The position numbers and the translations under genes are program-made. This document shows positions 13,658 to 21,594 of a DNA stretch of 22,012 nucleotides, piece by piece. The first letter of the stretch is position 1; every line of letters starts with the position of its first letter. A model generated the notes under the pieces. The model was not told the origin of the DNA. It ran no database searches and saw nothing but the letters and a program-made list of their open reading frames with translations. The DNA lies in NCBI GenBank assembly GCA_910587755.1, contig CAJUNZ010000046.1, positions 1 to 22,012 on the forward strand. Reading direction: 5' to 3'. The DNA is from an uncultured Acetatifactor sp. Its GTDB lineage: Bacteria; Bacillota; Clostridia; Lachnospirales; Lachnospiraceae.

Positions 13658-15523
13658 ATGTTTCAGGTTGAAGAAGAGTTGAAAAAGCTTCCCAAAGAGC
13701 CGGGAGTCTATATTATGAGGGACAGGAGGGACGCTATTTTGTATGTGGGGAAGGCGGTGAACCTTCACAGCCGGGTGCGCTCCTATTTTCGGGAGAACAT
13801 TGGCCGGGGGCCCATGATCGACAAGATGGTGTCGCTGATTGCCCGTTTTGAGTACATCGTCACGGACTCGGAGCTGGAGGCCCTGGTTCTGGAGAATAAC
13901 CTGATCAAGGAGTACTCCCCCAAATACAACACCCTTCTAAAGGATGACAAGACCTACCCCTATATCAAAGTGACCGTGGGGGAGGAGTACCCGCGCATTC
14001 TGTTTTCCCGCGCCATGAAGAAGGACAAGTCAAAATATTTCGGCCCCTACACCAGTGCGGCGGCGGTAAAGGACACCATTGAACTTTTGAACAAGCTCTA
14101 TACCCTCCGGACCTGCAACAGAAGCCTTCCCAGGGATATAGGGGCGGAGCGCCCCTGCCTGAACTACCATATCAAGCAGTGCCTTGCCCCCTGCCAGGGG
14201 TATATAGACAGGGAGCAGTACAGGGAGCAGGTGGCCGGAGCACTGGATTTTTTAAACGGCAATTACGGCACGGTGCTGAAGGAGCTGGAGGAAAAGATGA
14301 AAGCGGCGGCGGAGGAGCTGGACTTTGAGTCCGCGGCAGCTTTCCGGGACCTGCACAACAGCGTAAAGCAGGTGGCCCAGAAGCAGAAGATCACCGACAG
14401 CGTGGGGGAGGACAAGGATATCATTGCCATGTATCAGGATGACAGGGAGGCGGTGGTGCAGGTCTTCTTTGTCCGGGACGGCAGGCTTATCGGCAGGGAA
14501 CACTACTATATGACCCATGTGTCAGAGGATTCCAGGGGGGAGATCCTGGAGAATTTTATCAAACAGTTTTACGCGGGCACCCCTTTTATTCCAAGGGAGC
14601 TGATGCTTCAGTGCGACATAGGAGATCGGGAGCTGATTGAAAAATGGCTCACCGGCCGCAAGGGGGGAAGGGTGTATCTGCGGGTTCCCAAGATCGGAGC
14701 CAAGGAGAAGCTCGTGGAGCTGGCGGCCCAGAACGCGAAGCATATTCTGGAACAGGACAGGGAGAGGCTGAAGCGGGAGGAAGGCCGCACTATCGGGGCG
14801 GTGAAGGAGATTGCAGGGGTTCTGGGCCTGGAACATATTGAGCGCATGGAGGCCTTTGACATCTCCAATATCAACGGATTTGAGAATGTGGGCTCCATGA
14901 TTGTCTTTGAAAAGGGAAAGCCCAAGCCCAGCGACTACCGGAAATTCCGCATAAAGACCGTTTCCGGCCCGGACGACTATGCCTGTATGAGAGAAGTGCT
15001 CTCCAGGCGTTTCCGCCACGGTCTGGAGGAGGGGAAGGAGATGCAGGAAAAGGAGCTGGGGAAGGAGTATGGCAGCTTTACCCGGTTTCCGGATCTGCTG
15101 ATGATGGACGGGGGCAGGGGCCAGGTGAACACGGCCCTGGCGGTGCTGCAGGAGCTGGGGCTTGCCATCCCTGTCTGCGGCATGGTAAAAGATGACAATC
15201 ACCGCACCAGAGGACTGTATTATAATAACCTGGAGCTTCCCATAGACACCCGTTCTGAGGGATTTAAACTGATTACCAGAATCCAGGACGAAGCGCATAG
15301 ATTTGCCATAGAATACCACCGTTCTCTTAGAAGTAAGGCGCAGGTAAAGTCGGTTCTGGACGGGATCCCGGGGGTGGGGCCTGTGAGACGGAAGGCACTG
15401 ATGCGTCATTTTAAGTCTATAGAGGAGATCCGGGCGGCTTCCGTGGAGGAACTGGCGGGCCTGCCGGAGGTGAGCCGCAGGGCGGCGGAGGAGATTTACG
15501 GGTATTTTCACAAGGCTCCATAG
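13658..15523 (+). CDS. uvrC: Excinuclease ABC subunit C
   Basis: This 621-residue protein makes the two incisions around a lesion in nucleotide excision repair after UvrAB loading. In order it has a GIY-YIG nuclease (GVYIM at 16-20, ILYVG at 27-31), a cysteine set C153, C167, C175 and C179 matching the reported UvrC Fe-S site, a UVR domain (about 205-240), the RNase H-like nuclease (DISNINGFENVGSMIVF near 401, DGGRGQV near 484) and C-terminal helix-hairpin-helix motifs (GIPGVGPVRRKAL). Length is normal and the domains look complete. ATG 13658 has AAAGGAG upstream. The preceding 101 bases hold only a weak 7-bp inverted repeat (AAACACT at 13593, AGTGTTT at 13619). Confidence 0.97.
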   Translation: MFQVEEELKKLPKEPGVYIMRDRRDAILYVGKAVNLHSRVRSYFRENIGRGPMIDKMVSLIARFEYIVTDSELEALVLENNLIKEYSPKYNTLLKDDKTYPYIKVTVGEEYPRILFSRAMKKDKSKYFGPYTSAAAVKDTIELLNKLYTLRTCNRSLPRDIGAERPCLNYHIKQCLAPCQGYIDREQYREQVAGALDFLNGNYGTVLKELEEKMKAAAEELDFESAAAFRDLHNSVKQVAQKQKITDSVGEDKDIIAMYQDDREAVVQVFFVRDGRLIGREHYYMTHVSEDSRGEILENFIKQFYAGTPFIPRELMLQCDIGDRELIEKWLTGRKGGRVYLRVPKIGAKEKLVELAAQNAKHILEQDRERLKREEGRTIGAVKEIAGVLGLEHIERMEAFDISNINGFENVGSMIVFEKGKPKPSDYRKFRIKTVSGPDDYACMREVLSRRFRHGLEEGKEMQEKELGKEYGSFTRFPDLLMMDGGRGQVNTALAVLQELGLAIPVCGMVKDDNHRTRGLYYNNLELPIDTRSEGFKLITRIQDEAHRFAIEYHRSLRSKAQVKSVLDGIPGVGPVRRKALMRHFKSIEEIRAASVEELAGLPEVSRRAAEEIYGYFHKAP

Positions 15524-15607
15524 AGCACATTTGGCGATTCGGCCGTTCGTTCCGGATACCCCTGGGGGGAATATGCGGGGCAATTGTATATCTTTTCTCA
15601 ATTTCAC

Positions 15608-15636
15608 TTCACAATGGTTTTTTAGTGTGATACAAT
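15608..15636 (+). promoter_or_regulatory. Sigma-A promoter of the hprK operon
   Basis: TTCACA (15608-15613) and TACAAT (15631-15636) are separated by 17 bases, each one base from consensus. The hprK start codon follows 24 bases after the -10. This promoter separates hprK and its followers from uvrC. Confidence 0.85.
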
Positions 15637-15660
15637 CAAGTAAAAGCAGGAGATAAAAAC

Positions 15661-16602
15661 ATGGAAGGTGTTACATTAACCCGTCTGATCGAAAAGATGA
15701 AGCTGCAGAATCTGACTCCGGAGATCGACGTGACGGATATCCGCCTTACACAGCCGGATATCAACCGTCCTGCCTTGCAGCTGGCAGGATATTTTGAACA
15801 TTTTGACGCAACCCGTCTGCAGATCATAGGCTTTGTGGAGTACAGCTATATGGAAAGCCTGCCTGAGATCCGCAAGCGGGAGATTTACAATGAATTTATG
15901 GAGTATGACGTGTCGGCTGTGGTGTTCTGCCGTGAGCTGAAGCCGGATCCCATTTTCATGCAGGCGGCCCTGGCCCACAGGATTCCCCTGCTCTCCACGA
16001 AAAAGTCAACTTCGTCCTTTATGGCGGAGGCCATCCGGTGGCTGAATGTGAAGCTTGCCCCCTGCATCTCCGTCCACGGGGTGCTGGTGGATGTGTACGG
16101 TGAGGGGGTCCTGATCACCGGGGACAGCGGCATCGGCAAGTCTGAGGCGGCGCTGGAGCTGATCCGCAGAGGCCACCGTCTGGTGACGGACGATGTGGTG
16201 GAGATCAGGAAGGTCAGCGACGATACACTGATAGGCTCTGCTCCTGAGATGCTCAAGCATCTGATTGAACTGCGTGGGATCGGGGTGGTGAATGTGAAGG
16301 CCCTCTTCGGCGCCTCCTCGGTGATGGATACCCAGAGCATCGACCTGGTGATCCGCCTGGAGGACTGGAACAGGGAGAAGGAGTACGACAGGCTGGGGCT
16401 GGAAGAGAATTATATGGAGTACCTGGGCAATAAGGTGGTCTGCTACGACATTCCCATCCGCCCGGGGCGGAACCTGGCTGTGATCTGCGAGTCGGCGGCG
16501 GTGAACCACCGCCAGAAGAAGATGGGATACAATGCCGCCCAGGAGCTCTATGCCCGGGTGCAGAGTTCCCTGGCGAAGAACAGAGAAGAGGACGACAGAT
16601 AA
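15661..16602 (+). CDS. hprK: HPr kinase/phosphorylase
   Basis: This 313-residue bifunctional enzyme phosphorylates, and reverses phosphorylation of, Ser46 of HPr in carbon catabolite control. The N-terminal domain (about 1-130) precedes the kinase core, which shows ISVHGVLVDVYGEGV, the P-loop GDSGIGKS (154-161), the acidic pair in LVTDDVVEI, and LRGIGVVNVKALFG, where many relatives read ERRGIGIINV. Length and motifs are those of a functional HprK. A strong promoter lies directly upstream and GCAGGAG precedes the ATG. It leads an operon that also encodes an HPr-like protein with Ser46 (20415-20675), its likely substrate. Confidence 0.96.
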   Translation: MEGVTLTRLIEKMKLQNLTPEIDVTDIRLTQPDINRPALQLAGYFEHFDATRLQIIGFVEYSYMESLPEIRKREIYNEFMEYDVSAVVFCRELKPDPIFMQAALAHRIPLLSTKKSTSSFMAEAIRWLNVKLAPCISVHGVLVDVYGEGVLITGDSGIGKSEAALELIRRGHRLVTDDVVEIRKVSDDTLIGSAPEMLKHLIELRGIGVVNVKALFGASSVMDTQSIDLVIRLEDWNREKEYDRLGLEENYMEYLGNKVVCYDIPIRPGRNLAVICESAAVNHRQKKMGYNAAQELYARVQSSLAKNREEDDR

Positions 16603-16638
16603 ATAATGTTTTGCCCGGAGGGGCGAGGAGGAGTGAGC

Positions 16639-17577
16639 ATGGGTACATATGCATTTGGGGTTGACATCGGTGGTACCAGCGTGAAGATGGGACTGTTCGA
16701 CAGGGCTGGGTGTGTGCTGGATAAGTGGGAGATTCCCACGGTGACAGAAGATGGGGGCAGCGCCATCCTTCCCGATGTGGGGAAGAGCATTCTGGCCAGG
16801 ATGGAGGAGAAGCAGATCTCCAGGGAGGAGCTGGTGGGAATCGGCATAGGCGCTCCCGGCGCGGTGGACGAGGAGGGCACCCTGGTGAGCGGAGCCGTGA
16901 ATCTGGGATGGAAAAGTTTTAACATACCGGAGGCGCTGAAGGCATATATTAATGTACCGGTAAGGGCGGTCAACGATGCCAACGCCGCCGCTTACGGGGA
17001 GATGTGGCAGGGAGGCGCAAAGGGATATGGCAGCGTGGTGGCAGTGACCCTGGGCACAGGAGTGGGCGGGGGCATTATTGTCAACGGACAGCTTCTGACA
17101 GGATCTGCCGGCGCAGGCGGAGAGATCGGACATATGCATCTGGAGGATGAAGAGGAGGAGGCCTGCAACTGCGGAAACCGGGGCTGTCTGGAGCAGTACG
17201 CCTCAGCCACGGGCATTGCGCGCCTGGCCAGAAGAAGGCTTGCCAGGGACCAGCAGCCCAGTGTCCTCCGGGGCGGACATATCTCTGCCAAGACAGTGTT
17301 TGACGCCGTGAAGGCCGGGGACCAGGTGGCGATGGAGATTGCGCAGCAGTTTGGAGAGTACCTTGGGAAGGGGCTTGCCTGTGTGGCATCCGTGGTGGAC
17401 CCGGAGGCTTTCGTGATCGGCGGAGGCGTGTCCAAGGCGGGGGAGGTTCTGCTGTCCTATATAGAGCCCCCTTATCAAAAATATGCTTTCCAGCACTGCA
17501 AGAGGGCGAAATTTGTTCTGGCGAAGCTGGGAAATGATGCCGGGATCTACGGCGCAGCGGGGCTTTTCCTGCGGTGA
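16639..17577 (+). CDS. glk: ROK-family glucokinase
   Basis: This 312-residue cytosolic sugar kinase phosphorylates glucose to glucose-6-phosphate with ATP. It has the N-terminal phosphate loop FGVDIGGTSVKMGLFD, sugar-binding and catalytic VNDANAAAYGE (D113), LGTGVGGGI, and the ROK zinc site H165 with C176, C178 and C183 in CNCGNRGC. No DNA-binding domain is present, so it is an enzyme and not a ROK repressor. ATG 16639 is chosen because GGAGGAG sits just before it; ATG 16606 would add eleven residues with no family match. It lies 36 bases after hprK. Glucose-specific activity is the usual assignment for this subfamily; other hexoses are possible. Confidence 0.92.
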   Translation: MGTYAFGVDIGGTSVKMGLFDRAGCVLDKWEIPTVTEDGGSAILPDVGKSILARMEEKQISREELVGIGIGAPGAVDEEGTLVSGAVNLGWKSFNIPEALKAYINVPVRAVNDANAAAYGEMWQGGAKGYGSVVAVTLGTGVGGGIIVNGQLLTGSAGAGGEIGHMHLEDEEEEACNCGNRGCLEQYASATGIARLARRRLARDQQPSVLRGGHISAKTVFDAVKAGDQVAMEIAQQFGEYLGKGLACVASVVDPEAFVIGGGVSKAGEVLLSYIEPPYQKYAFQHCKRAKFVLAKLGNDAGIYGAAGLFLR

Positions 17578-17594
17578 CGCCAGGGAATTGACAG

Positions 17595-17648
17595 GGCGGC
17601 AGGAAGGTGTTTTTCAGCGCCCTCCTGTGCCGCCGGATCCCGCGGCGG
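17595..17648 (+). promoter_or_regulatory. Competing GC-rich hairpins upstream of murB
   Basis: GGCGGCAGGA (17595-17604) can pair with TCCT and GCCGCC (17623-17634, two-base bulge). Alternatively CCGCCG (17630-17635) can pair with CGGCGG (17643-17648), directly next to the murB ribosome site. The two structures share the middle arm and are mutually exclusive, so they could tune murB translation. This is inference from pairing only. Confidence 0.4.
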
Positions 17649-17667
17649 GGAAAGGAATGTTTCTGAA

Positions 17668-18588
17668 ATGATTGGGAAAGCTGTGGTTGAGGCATTACAG
17701 AAATTTGTACCGGAGGAAAATATCCATTTACAGGAGCCAATGGCAGGCCATACTACCTTTCGGATAGGAGGACCTGCCGATTGCTTTCTGCAGTTGGAGA
17801 GCGAGGAGCAGCTGAAGAAAGTGAGACGGTACCTGGAAATGGCGGGCGTGCCGTTTTTTGTGGTTGGAAACGGCAGCAACCTGCTTGTGGATGATGACGG
17901 ATACAGGGGTGTGGTGGCCCAGGTGGGACCTGGGATGAGCCGCATCACCGTGGAGGGAAAGCGGTTGGTGGCCCAGGCGGGGGCGTCCATGGCCCAGGCG
18001 GCCCGGGCGGCTCTGGAACAGGGGCTCACGGGACTGGAATTTGCCTCCGGCATACCGGGAACGGTGGGGGGAGGAGTTGTCATGAATGCCGGCGCCTACG
18101 GCGGAGAGATGAGCCGGGTGGTGGAGCAGGTGAATGTGGTGAGCCGGGAAGGGGAGACACTTTGCCTGGAGAACGAGACCATGGAGTTCGGCTACCGTAC
18201 CAGCGTCATTAAGAACAGTCCCTTTGTGGTGACGGAGGTGACATTCCTTCTGGAGAAAGGGGATCGGAAGGAGATCCAGGCCATGATGGAGGATCTGGCG
18301 GCCAGGCGGCGGGAGAAGCAGCCTCTGGAGTATCCCAGCGCAGGCAGCACCTTCAAGCGCCCTGCGGGACATTTCGCCGGGAAGCTGATCATGGACGCGG
18401 GCCTGAGCGGCTTCCAGGTAGGGGGAGCCAGAGTGTCCGAGAAGCACTGTGGGTTTATTGTCAACACGGGAGATGCCACGGCCCGGGATGTGAGAGCGGT
18501 TATGGGGGAGGTTCAGCGGCGGGTAAAAGAGCAGTTCCGGGTGGATCTGGAGCCGGAGGTGGTATTGCTGGGAGCCGCCGGAAAATAA
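17668..18588 (+). CDS. murB: UDP-N-acetylenolpyruvoylglucosamine reductase
   Basis: This 306-residue FAD enzyme reduces UDP-GlcNAc-enolpyruvate to UDP-MurNAc with NADPH, the second committed step of peptidoglycan synthesis. Visible landmarks are the FAD-domain segments HTTFRIGGPAD and VVGNGSNLLVDDDGY, GIPGTVGGGVVMNAGAYGGE, the arginine in GYRTS, the catalytic serine in YPSAGSTFKRP and LEPEV near the C-terminus. These mark a type II MurB of the Bacillus kind. AAAGGA lies 11 bases before ATG 17668, a slightly long spacing. It sits inside the hprK operon between glucokinase and rapZ, as in related Clostridia. Confidence 0.95.
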   Translation: MIGKAVVEALQKFVPEENIHLQEPMAGHTTFRIGGPADCFLQLESEEQLKKVRRYLEMAGVPFFVVGNGSNLLVDDDGYRGVVAQVGPGMSRITVEGKRLVAQAGASMAQAARAALEQGLTGLEFASGIPGTVGGGVVMNAGAYGGEMSRVVEQVNVVSREGETLCLENETMEFGYRTSVIKNSPFVVTEVTFLLEKGDRKEIQAMMEDLAARRREKQPLEYPSAGSTFKRPAGHFAGKLIMDAGLSGFQVGGARVSEKHCGFIVNTGDATARDVRAVMGEVQRRVKEQFRVDLEPEVVLLGAAGK

Positions 18589-18602
18589 CGGAAGCAGGGA
18601 GG

Positions 18603-18639
18603 AAATGTCTGAAAAAGTGAATCTCAGTTTCAGACATTT
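18603..18639 (+). promoter_or_regulatory. Leader hairpin immediately upstream of rapZ
   Basis: AAATGTCTGAAA (18603-18614) and TTTCAGACATTT (18628-18639) form a perfect 12-bp inverted repeat with a 13-base loop that can add three further pairs (TGA with TCA). It ends one base before the rapZ ribosome site AAAGAGGTG (18641-18649), and no T tract follows. Position suggests a role in rapZ translation or RNA processing, not termination. Confidence 0.65.
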
Positions 18640-18654
18640 GAAAGAGGTGTAAGT

Positions 18655-19521
18655 ATGAGATTTGTGGTGGTGACGGGAATGAGCGGCGGTGGAAAAAGCA
18701 CCGCCCTGAAGATGTTGGAGGATGCAGGTTTTTACTGTGTGGACAACCTTCCCCTGTCCCTGGTGGAGAAATTTGTGGAGCTGGTGACTATGCCCGGAAG
18801 CGAGGTGGGCAAGGTGGTGCTGGGACTGGACGTGCGTTCGGATCAGTCTTTTGAGGACGCCGCCAGGATACTGGAAAAGCTTCGGGCGTCGGGTTTCAAA
18901 CTGGAGATCCTGTTCATGGACGCAGATGAGAAAGTGCTCATCAAACGCTACAAGGAGACCAGGCGTGTGCATCCTCTGGCCATGGACGGCAGGGTGGAGG
19001 ACGGTGTGAAGGCGGAGCGGAAAGTGATGGAGAATATCCGCCGCAGCGCCGACTATGTCATAGACACCACCAACCTTCTGACACGGGAGTTAAAGGAGGA
19101 ACTGGACCGTATTTTTGTGGAGAATGCGGAGTATAATAGTCTCATGGTGACTGTGATGTCCTTTGGTTTCAAGCACGGCATACCGGCGGATGCGGATATT
19201 GTCATGGATGTGCGGTTTCTGCCGAACCCGTTCTATATAGAAGAACTGAAGCGCAAGACCGGCAATGACAGGGAAGTGCAGGAGTACGTGATGGGCTTTT
19301 CAGAGGCCCAGGAGTTCCGGGACAGATTTGCGGACATGCTGCAGTTTCTGATCCCCAATTATGTGAAGGAAGGGAAGTACCGCCTGGTGGTGGCCATAGG
19401 CTGCACCGGGGGCAGGCACCGCAGCGTAACTCTTGCCAATGAGCTGTACGGGCGCATGAAAAATAAGGGAAAATATGGCCTGAAACTATATCATAGAGAT
19501 GTAAGCAGTCAGGCAGGTTAG
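18655..19521 (+). CDS. rapZ: RNase adapter protein RapZ (YvcJ family)
   Basis: This 288-residue P-loop protein has Walker A GMSGGGKS (8-15), GFYCVDNLP, the family stretch ETRRVHPL and the C-terminal GCTGGRHRS (249-257). In Escherichia coli RapZ binds small RNAs and controls glucosamine-6-phosphate synthase. In Bacillus the homologue YvcJ is a nucleotide-binding protein with a less defined role. Here it follows murB, consistent with a role in amino-sugar and cell-wall supply. AAAGAGGTG precedes the ATG. In Bacillus the next gene is yvcK, but here whiA follows after only ten bases. Confidence 0.95.
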   Translation: MRFVVVTGMSGGGKSTALKMLEDAGFYCVDNLPLSLVEKFVELVTMPGSEVGKVVLGLDVRSDQSFEDAARILEKLRASGFKLEILFMDADEKVLIKRYKETRRVHPLAMDGRVEDGVKAERKVMENIRRSADYVIDTTNLLTRELKEELDRIFVENAEYNSLMVTVMSFGFKHGIPADADIVMDVRFLPNPFYIEELKRKTGNDREVQEYVMGFSEAQEFRDRFADMLQFLIPNYVKEGKYRLVVAIGCTGGRHRSVTLANELYGRMKNKGKYGLKLYHRDVSSQAG

Positions 19522-19531
19522 GGAATGAAAG

Positions 19532-20449
19532 ATGTCCTTTTCAAGTGAAGTGAAGGAAGAACTGGCAAAAAAGATCAGCCCGGCCAGGCACTGCCAGATG
19601 GCGGAACTGGCTGCCATTATGAGTTTCTGCGGGCAGTACGGCCGCCAGGAGGGCAGCGGCCTCTATGTGGTGGGATTTCAGACAGAAAACGAGGCTGTTG
19701 TCAGAAAAGGCTTTACATTATTGAAAAAAACATTTAAGATAGAATTGAATGAGATGAACCTTCCGGAGGATTTTATCCGGAAAATGGGGAATCTGGAGGA
19801 ACCGGTGAGTCCTCTTCTGATCAAAAATTCCTGCTGCCGGAGGGCCTTCCTGCGGGGAGCTTTTCTGAGCATTGGATCCATGAGTGATCCCGCAAAGGGA
19901 TATCACCTGGAATTTTACTGCTGCGGCGAACCCAAGGCGCTGCAGCTGCAGGAAGTCCTGAGGGATTTTGGCATAGAGTCCAGGATCATCCTTCGGAAAA
20001 AGTACCATGTGGTCTACCTGAAGGAGGGATCCGGCATTGTGGATCTGCTGAATGTCTGCGAGGCTCCGGTGGCGCTGATGAAACTGGAGAACCTGCGCAT
20101 TTTTAAAGAAGTGCGGAATTCCGTGAACAGGCGCGTAAACTGTGAGACTGCCAATATAGCCAAGACCGTGAACGCCGCTTCCAGGCAGATGGAGGATATA
20201 GAATATCTGCGGGACTTTTATGGTTTCGAGAATCTGCCTGAGGCTCTGCGGGAGATGGCACAGGTCCGTCTGGAAAATCCCGAAGCGCCCCTGAAGGAGC
20301 TGGGGGAGTGCTTTTCGCCCGCCCTGGGAAAATCCGGAGTGAACCACAGGCTGCGCAGGCTCAGCGAGCTTGCGGACCAGGTGAGAGTGTACGAAGATGC
20401 AAGGAGGAAAAGAAATGGAAAAGAGGAATATCCATTTTCAGGTGGATAA
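19532..20449 (+). CDS. whiA: DNA-binding protein WhiA
   Basis: This 305-residue protein starts MSFSSEVKEELAKKI and shows the WhiA layout. The N-terminal half resembles LAGLIDADG homing endonucleases (CCRRAFLRGAFLSIGSMSDP). The C-terminal helix-turn-helix region carries NCETANIAKTVNAASRQ and SPALGKSGVNHRLRRL. In Bacillus and Streptomyces WhiA binds DNA and affects cell division or sporulation; nuclease activity has been lost. The start codon follows GGGAATGAAAG. The end of the gene contains the ribosome site and start of the next gene, a 35-base overlap. Confidence 0.95.
   Translation: MSFSSEVKEELAKKISPARHCQMAELAAIMSFCGQYGRQEGSGLYVVGFQTENEAVVRKGFTLLKKTFKIELNEMNLPEDFIRKMGNLEEPVSPLLIKNSCCRRAFLRGAFLSIGSMSDPAKGYHLEFYCCGEPKALQLQEVLRDFGIESRIILRKKYHVVYLKEGSGIVDLLNVCEAPVALMKLENLRIFKEVRNSVNRRVNCETANIAKTVNAASRQMEDIEYLRDFYGFENLPEALREMAQVRLENPEAPLKELGECFSPALGKSGVNHRLRRLSELADQVRVYEDARRKRNGKEEYPFSGG
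20401..20407 (+). promoter_or_regulatory. Shine-Dalgarno inside whiA that sets the Crh-like start
   Basis: AAGGAGG is a perfect ribosome-binding site seven bases before ATG 20415. It decides the start of the HPr/Crh-like protein over ATG 20397, and it places key residues at the family positions 15 and 46. Confidence 0.9.
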
Positions 20450-20675
20450 TGGGCTTAAGGCCAGACATATTGCGATGATGGTCCAGGAGGCCAGCAAGTA
20501 TGAGAGCAGCATTTATATACAGTTCGGAGAGAAGAAGGTGAATGCCAAGAGCATTATGGGAATGATGACGCTGGGTGTGGACCTGGACAAGGAGCTGGAG
20601 ATCTCCGCCGAGGGCGTGGACGAACAGGAGGCCCTGGAGGGTATTCTGAGCTTTCTGGGCGGCGGAGAAGCATAG
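20415..20675 (+). CDS. HPr-family protein lacking His15 (Crh-like)
   Basis: This 86-residue protein has the HPr fold pattern. In HPr the segment GLHARPA carries His15, which passes phosphate in the PTS. Here it reads GLKARHIA, so position 15 is Lys, and Pro18 is replaced by His. The regulatory site is intact: AKSIMGMM puts Ser at exactly position 46. The protein therefore should not carry PTS phosphate but should be a target of HprK, encoded in the same operon. This is the logic of Bacillus Crh, which has Gln15 and also follows whiA (yvcL). It overlaps whiA by 35 bases and has its own strong ribosome site. A sugar-transport HPr is presumably encoded elsewhere. Confidence 0.88.
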   Translation: MEKRNIHFQVDNGLKARHIAMMVQEASKYESSIYIQFGEKKVNAKSIMGMMTLGVDLDKELEISAEGVDEQEALEGILSFLGGGEA

Positions 20676-20681
20676 CAGCCT

Positions 20682-21584
20682 ATGGGGAAAAGGCTTCTTT
20701 TTGTGTATAATCCCAAGGCGGGGAAGACGCTGATCAGGAATAAGCTGGCGGATATCCTTGACGTTTTTGCAGGCGCCGGCTATGAGATCACCGCGGCGCC
20801 CACCAGGAAGCATGACGATGCCAGAAAAATTGTGGCATGTCGGTCGGACGAGTATGACCTGGTGGTATGCGGAGGCGGCGACGGCACTCTGGACGAGATG
20901 GTGACAGGGATGATTCAGAGCGGCTTCCACACTCCTTTGGGATATATTCCCGCCGGCAGTACCAACGATTTCGGGGGAAGTCTTCTGCTGCCCAAGGATA
21001 TGGTGCGGGCGGCCCATGTGGCGGTGGAGGGCAGAAATTTTCCCTGTGACATCGGTTCCTTCAACAACGATATCTTTGTGTATATTGCTGCCTTTGGCCT
21101 TTTTACGGATGTGTCCTACGAGACGGCCCAGGAGGCCAAGAACCTGCTGGGGCATATGGCATATCTTCTGGAGGGCATGAAGCGTCTCTCCTCCATACAC
21201 TCCTGTTTTATGCGGGTATCCTGGGAGGGGAGCGTCATTGAGGGTGATTTTCTCTTCGGTATGGTGACTAACTCCATATCCGTGGGCGGGTTTAAGAATA
21301 TCACCGGCAAGAATGTGAAGCTGGATGACGGACTGTTTGAAGTTACCCTGATCAAGGTTCCCAAGGGTCCGGCGGAGTTGAACAAATTGATGATGTCCCT
21401 GGTGAACCGGAATTTTGACACCAACGCCATGTACTATTTCCGCACCGCGGAGCTGACGCTGGAGTCGGATAAACCTGTGGCGTGGACCCTGGACGGGGAG
21501 AACGGGGGCAGCCATGAAAAGGTGGTTATCCGGAATCTGTGCAGGAAGGTGGAGATCCGGATAGCGGAAGAGGAGAACAACTGA
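20682..21584 (+). CDS. YegS/BmrU-type diacylglycerol kinase family lipid kinase
   Basis: This 300-residue protein has the catalytic landmarks of the lipid kinase family: FVYNPKAGK at the N-terminus, VCGGGDGTLDEMV (GGGDGT at 64-69) and GYIPAGSTNDFGGSL. The C-terminal half forms the expected beta-rich domain. The family phosphorylates diacylglycerol or related lipids at the membrane; the exact substrate is not readable. The start lies seven bases after the Crh-like stop. The only upstream GGAG is about 14 bases away, so translation probably depends on coupling to the preceding gene. It is the last gene of the hprK operon. Confidence 0.9.
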   Translation: MGKRLLFVYNPKAGKTLIRNKLADILDVFAGAGYEITAAPTRKHDDARKIVACRSDEYDLVVCGGGDGTLDEMVTGMIQSGFHTPLGYIPAGSTNDFGGSLLLPKDMVRAAHVAVEGRNFPCDIGSFNNDIFVYIAAFGLFTDVSYETAQEAKNLLGHMAYLLEGMKRLSSIHSCFMRVSWEGSVIEGDFLFGMVTNSISVGGFKNITGKNVKLDDGLFEVTLIKVPKGPAELNKLMMSLVNRNFDTNAMYYFRTAELTLESDKPVAWTLDGENGGSHEKVVIRNLCRKVEIRIAEEENN

Positions 21585-21594
21585 TACTGCCGTT

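Noticed and set aside
17657..17671. Four-codon frame MFLK overlapping the murB start as a leader peptide
   Set aside because: The ribosome site lies directly against its ATG with no spacing, so it is unlikely to be translated; AAAGGA fits murB better.
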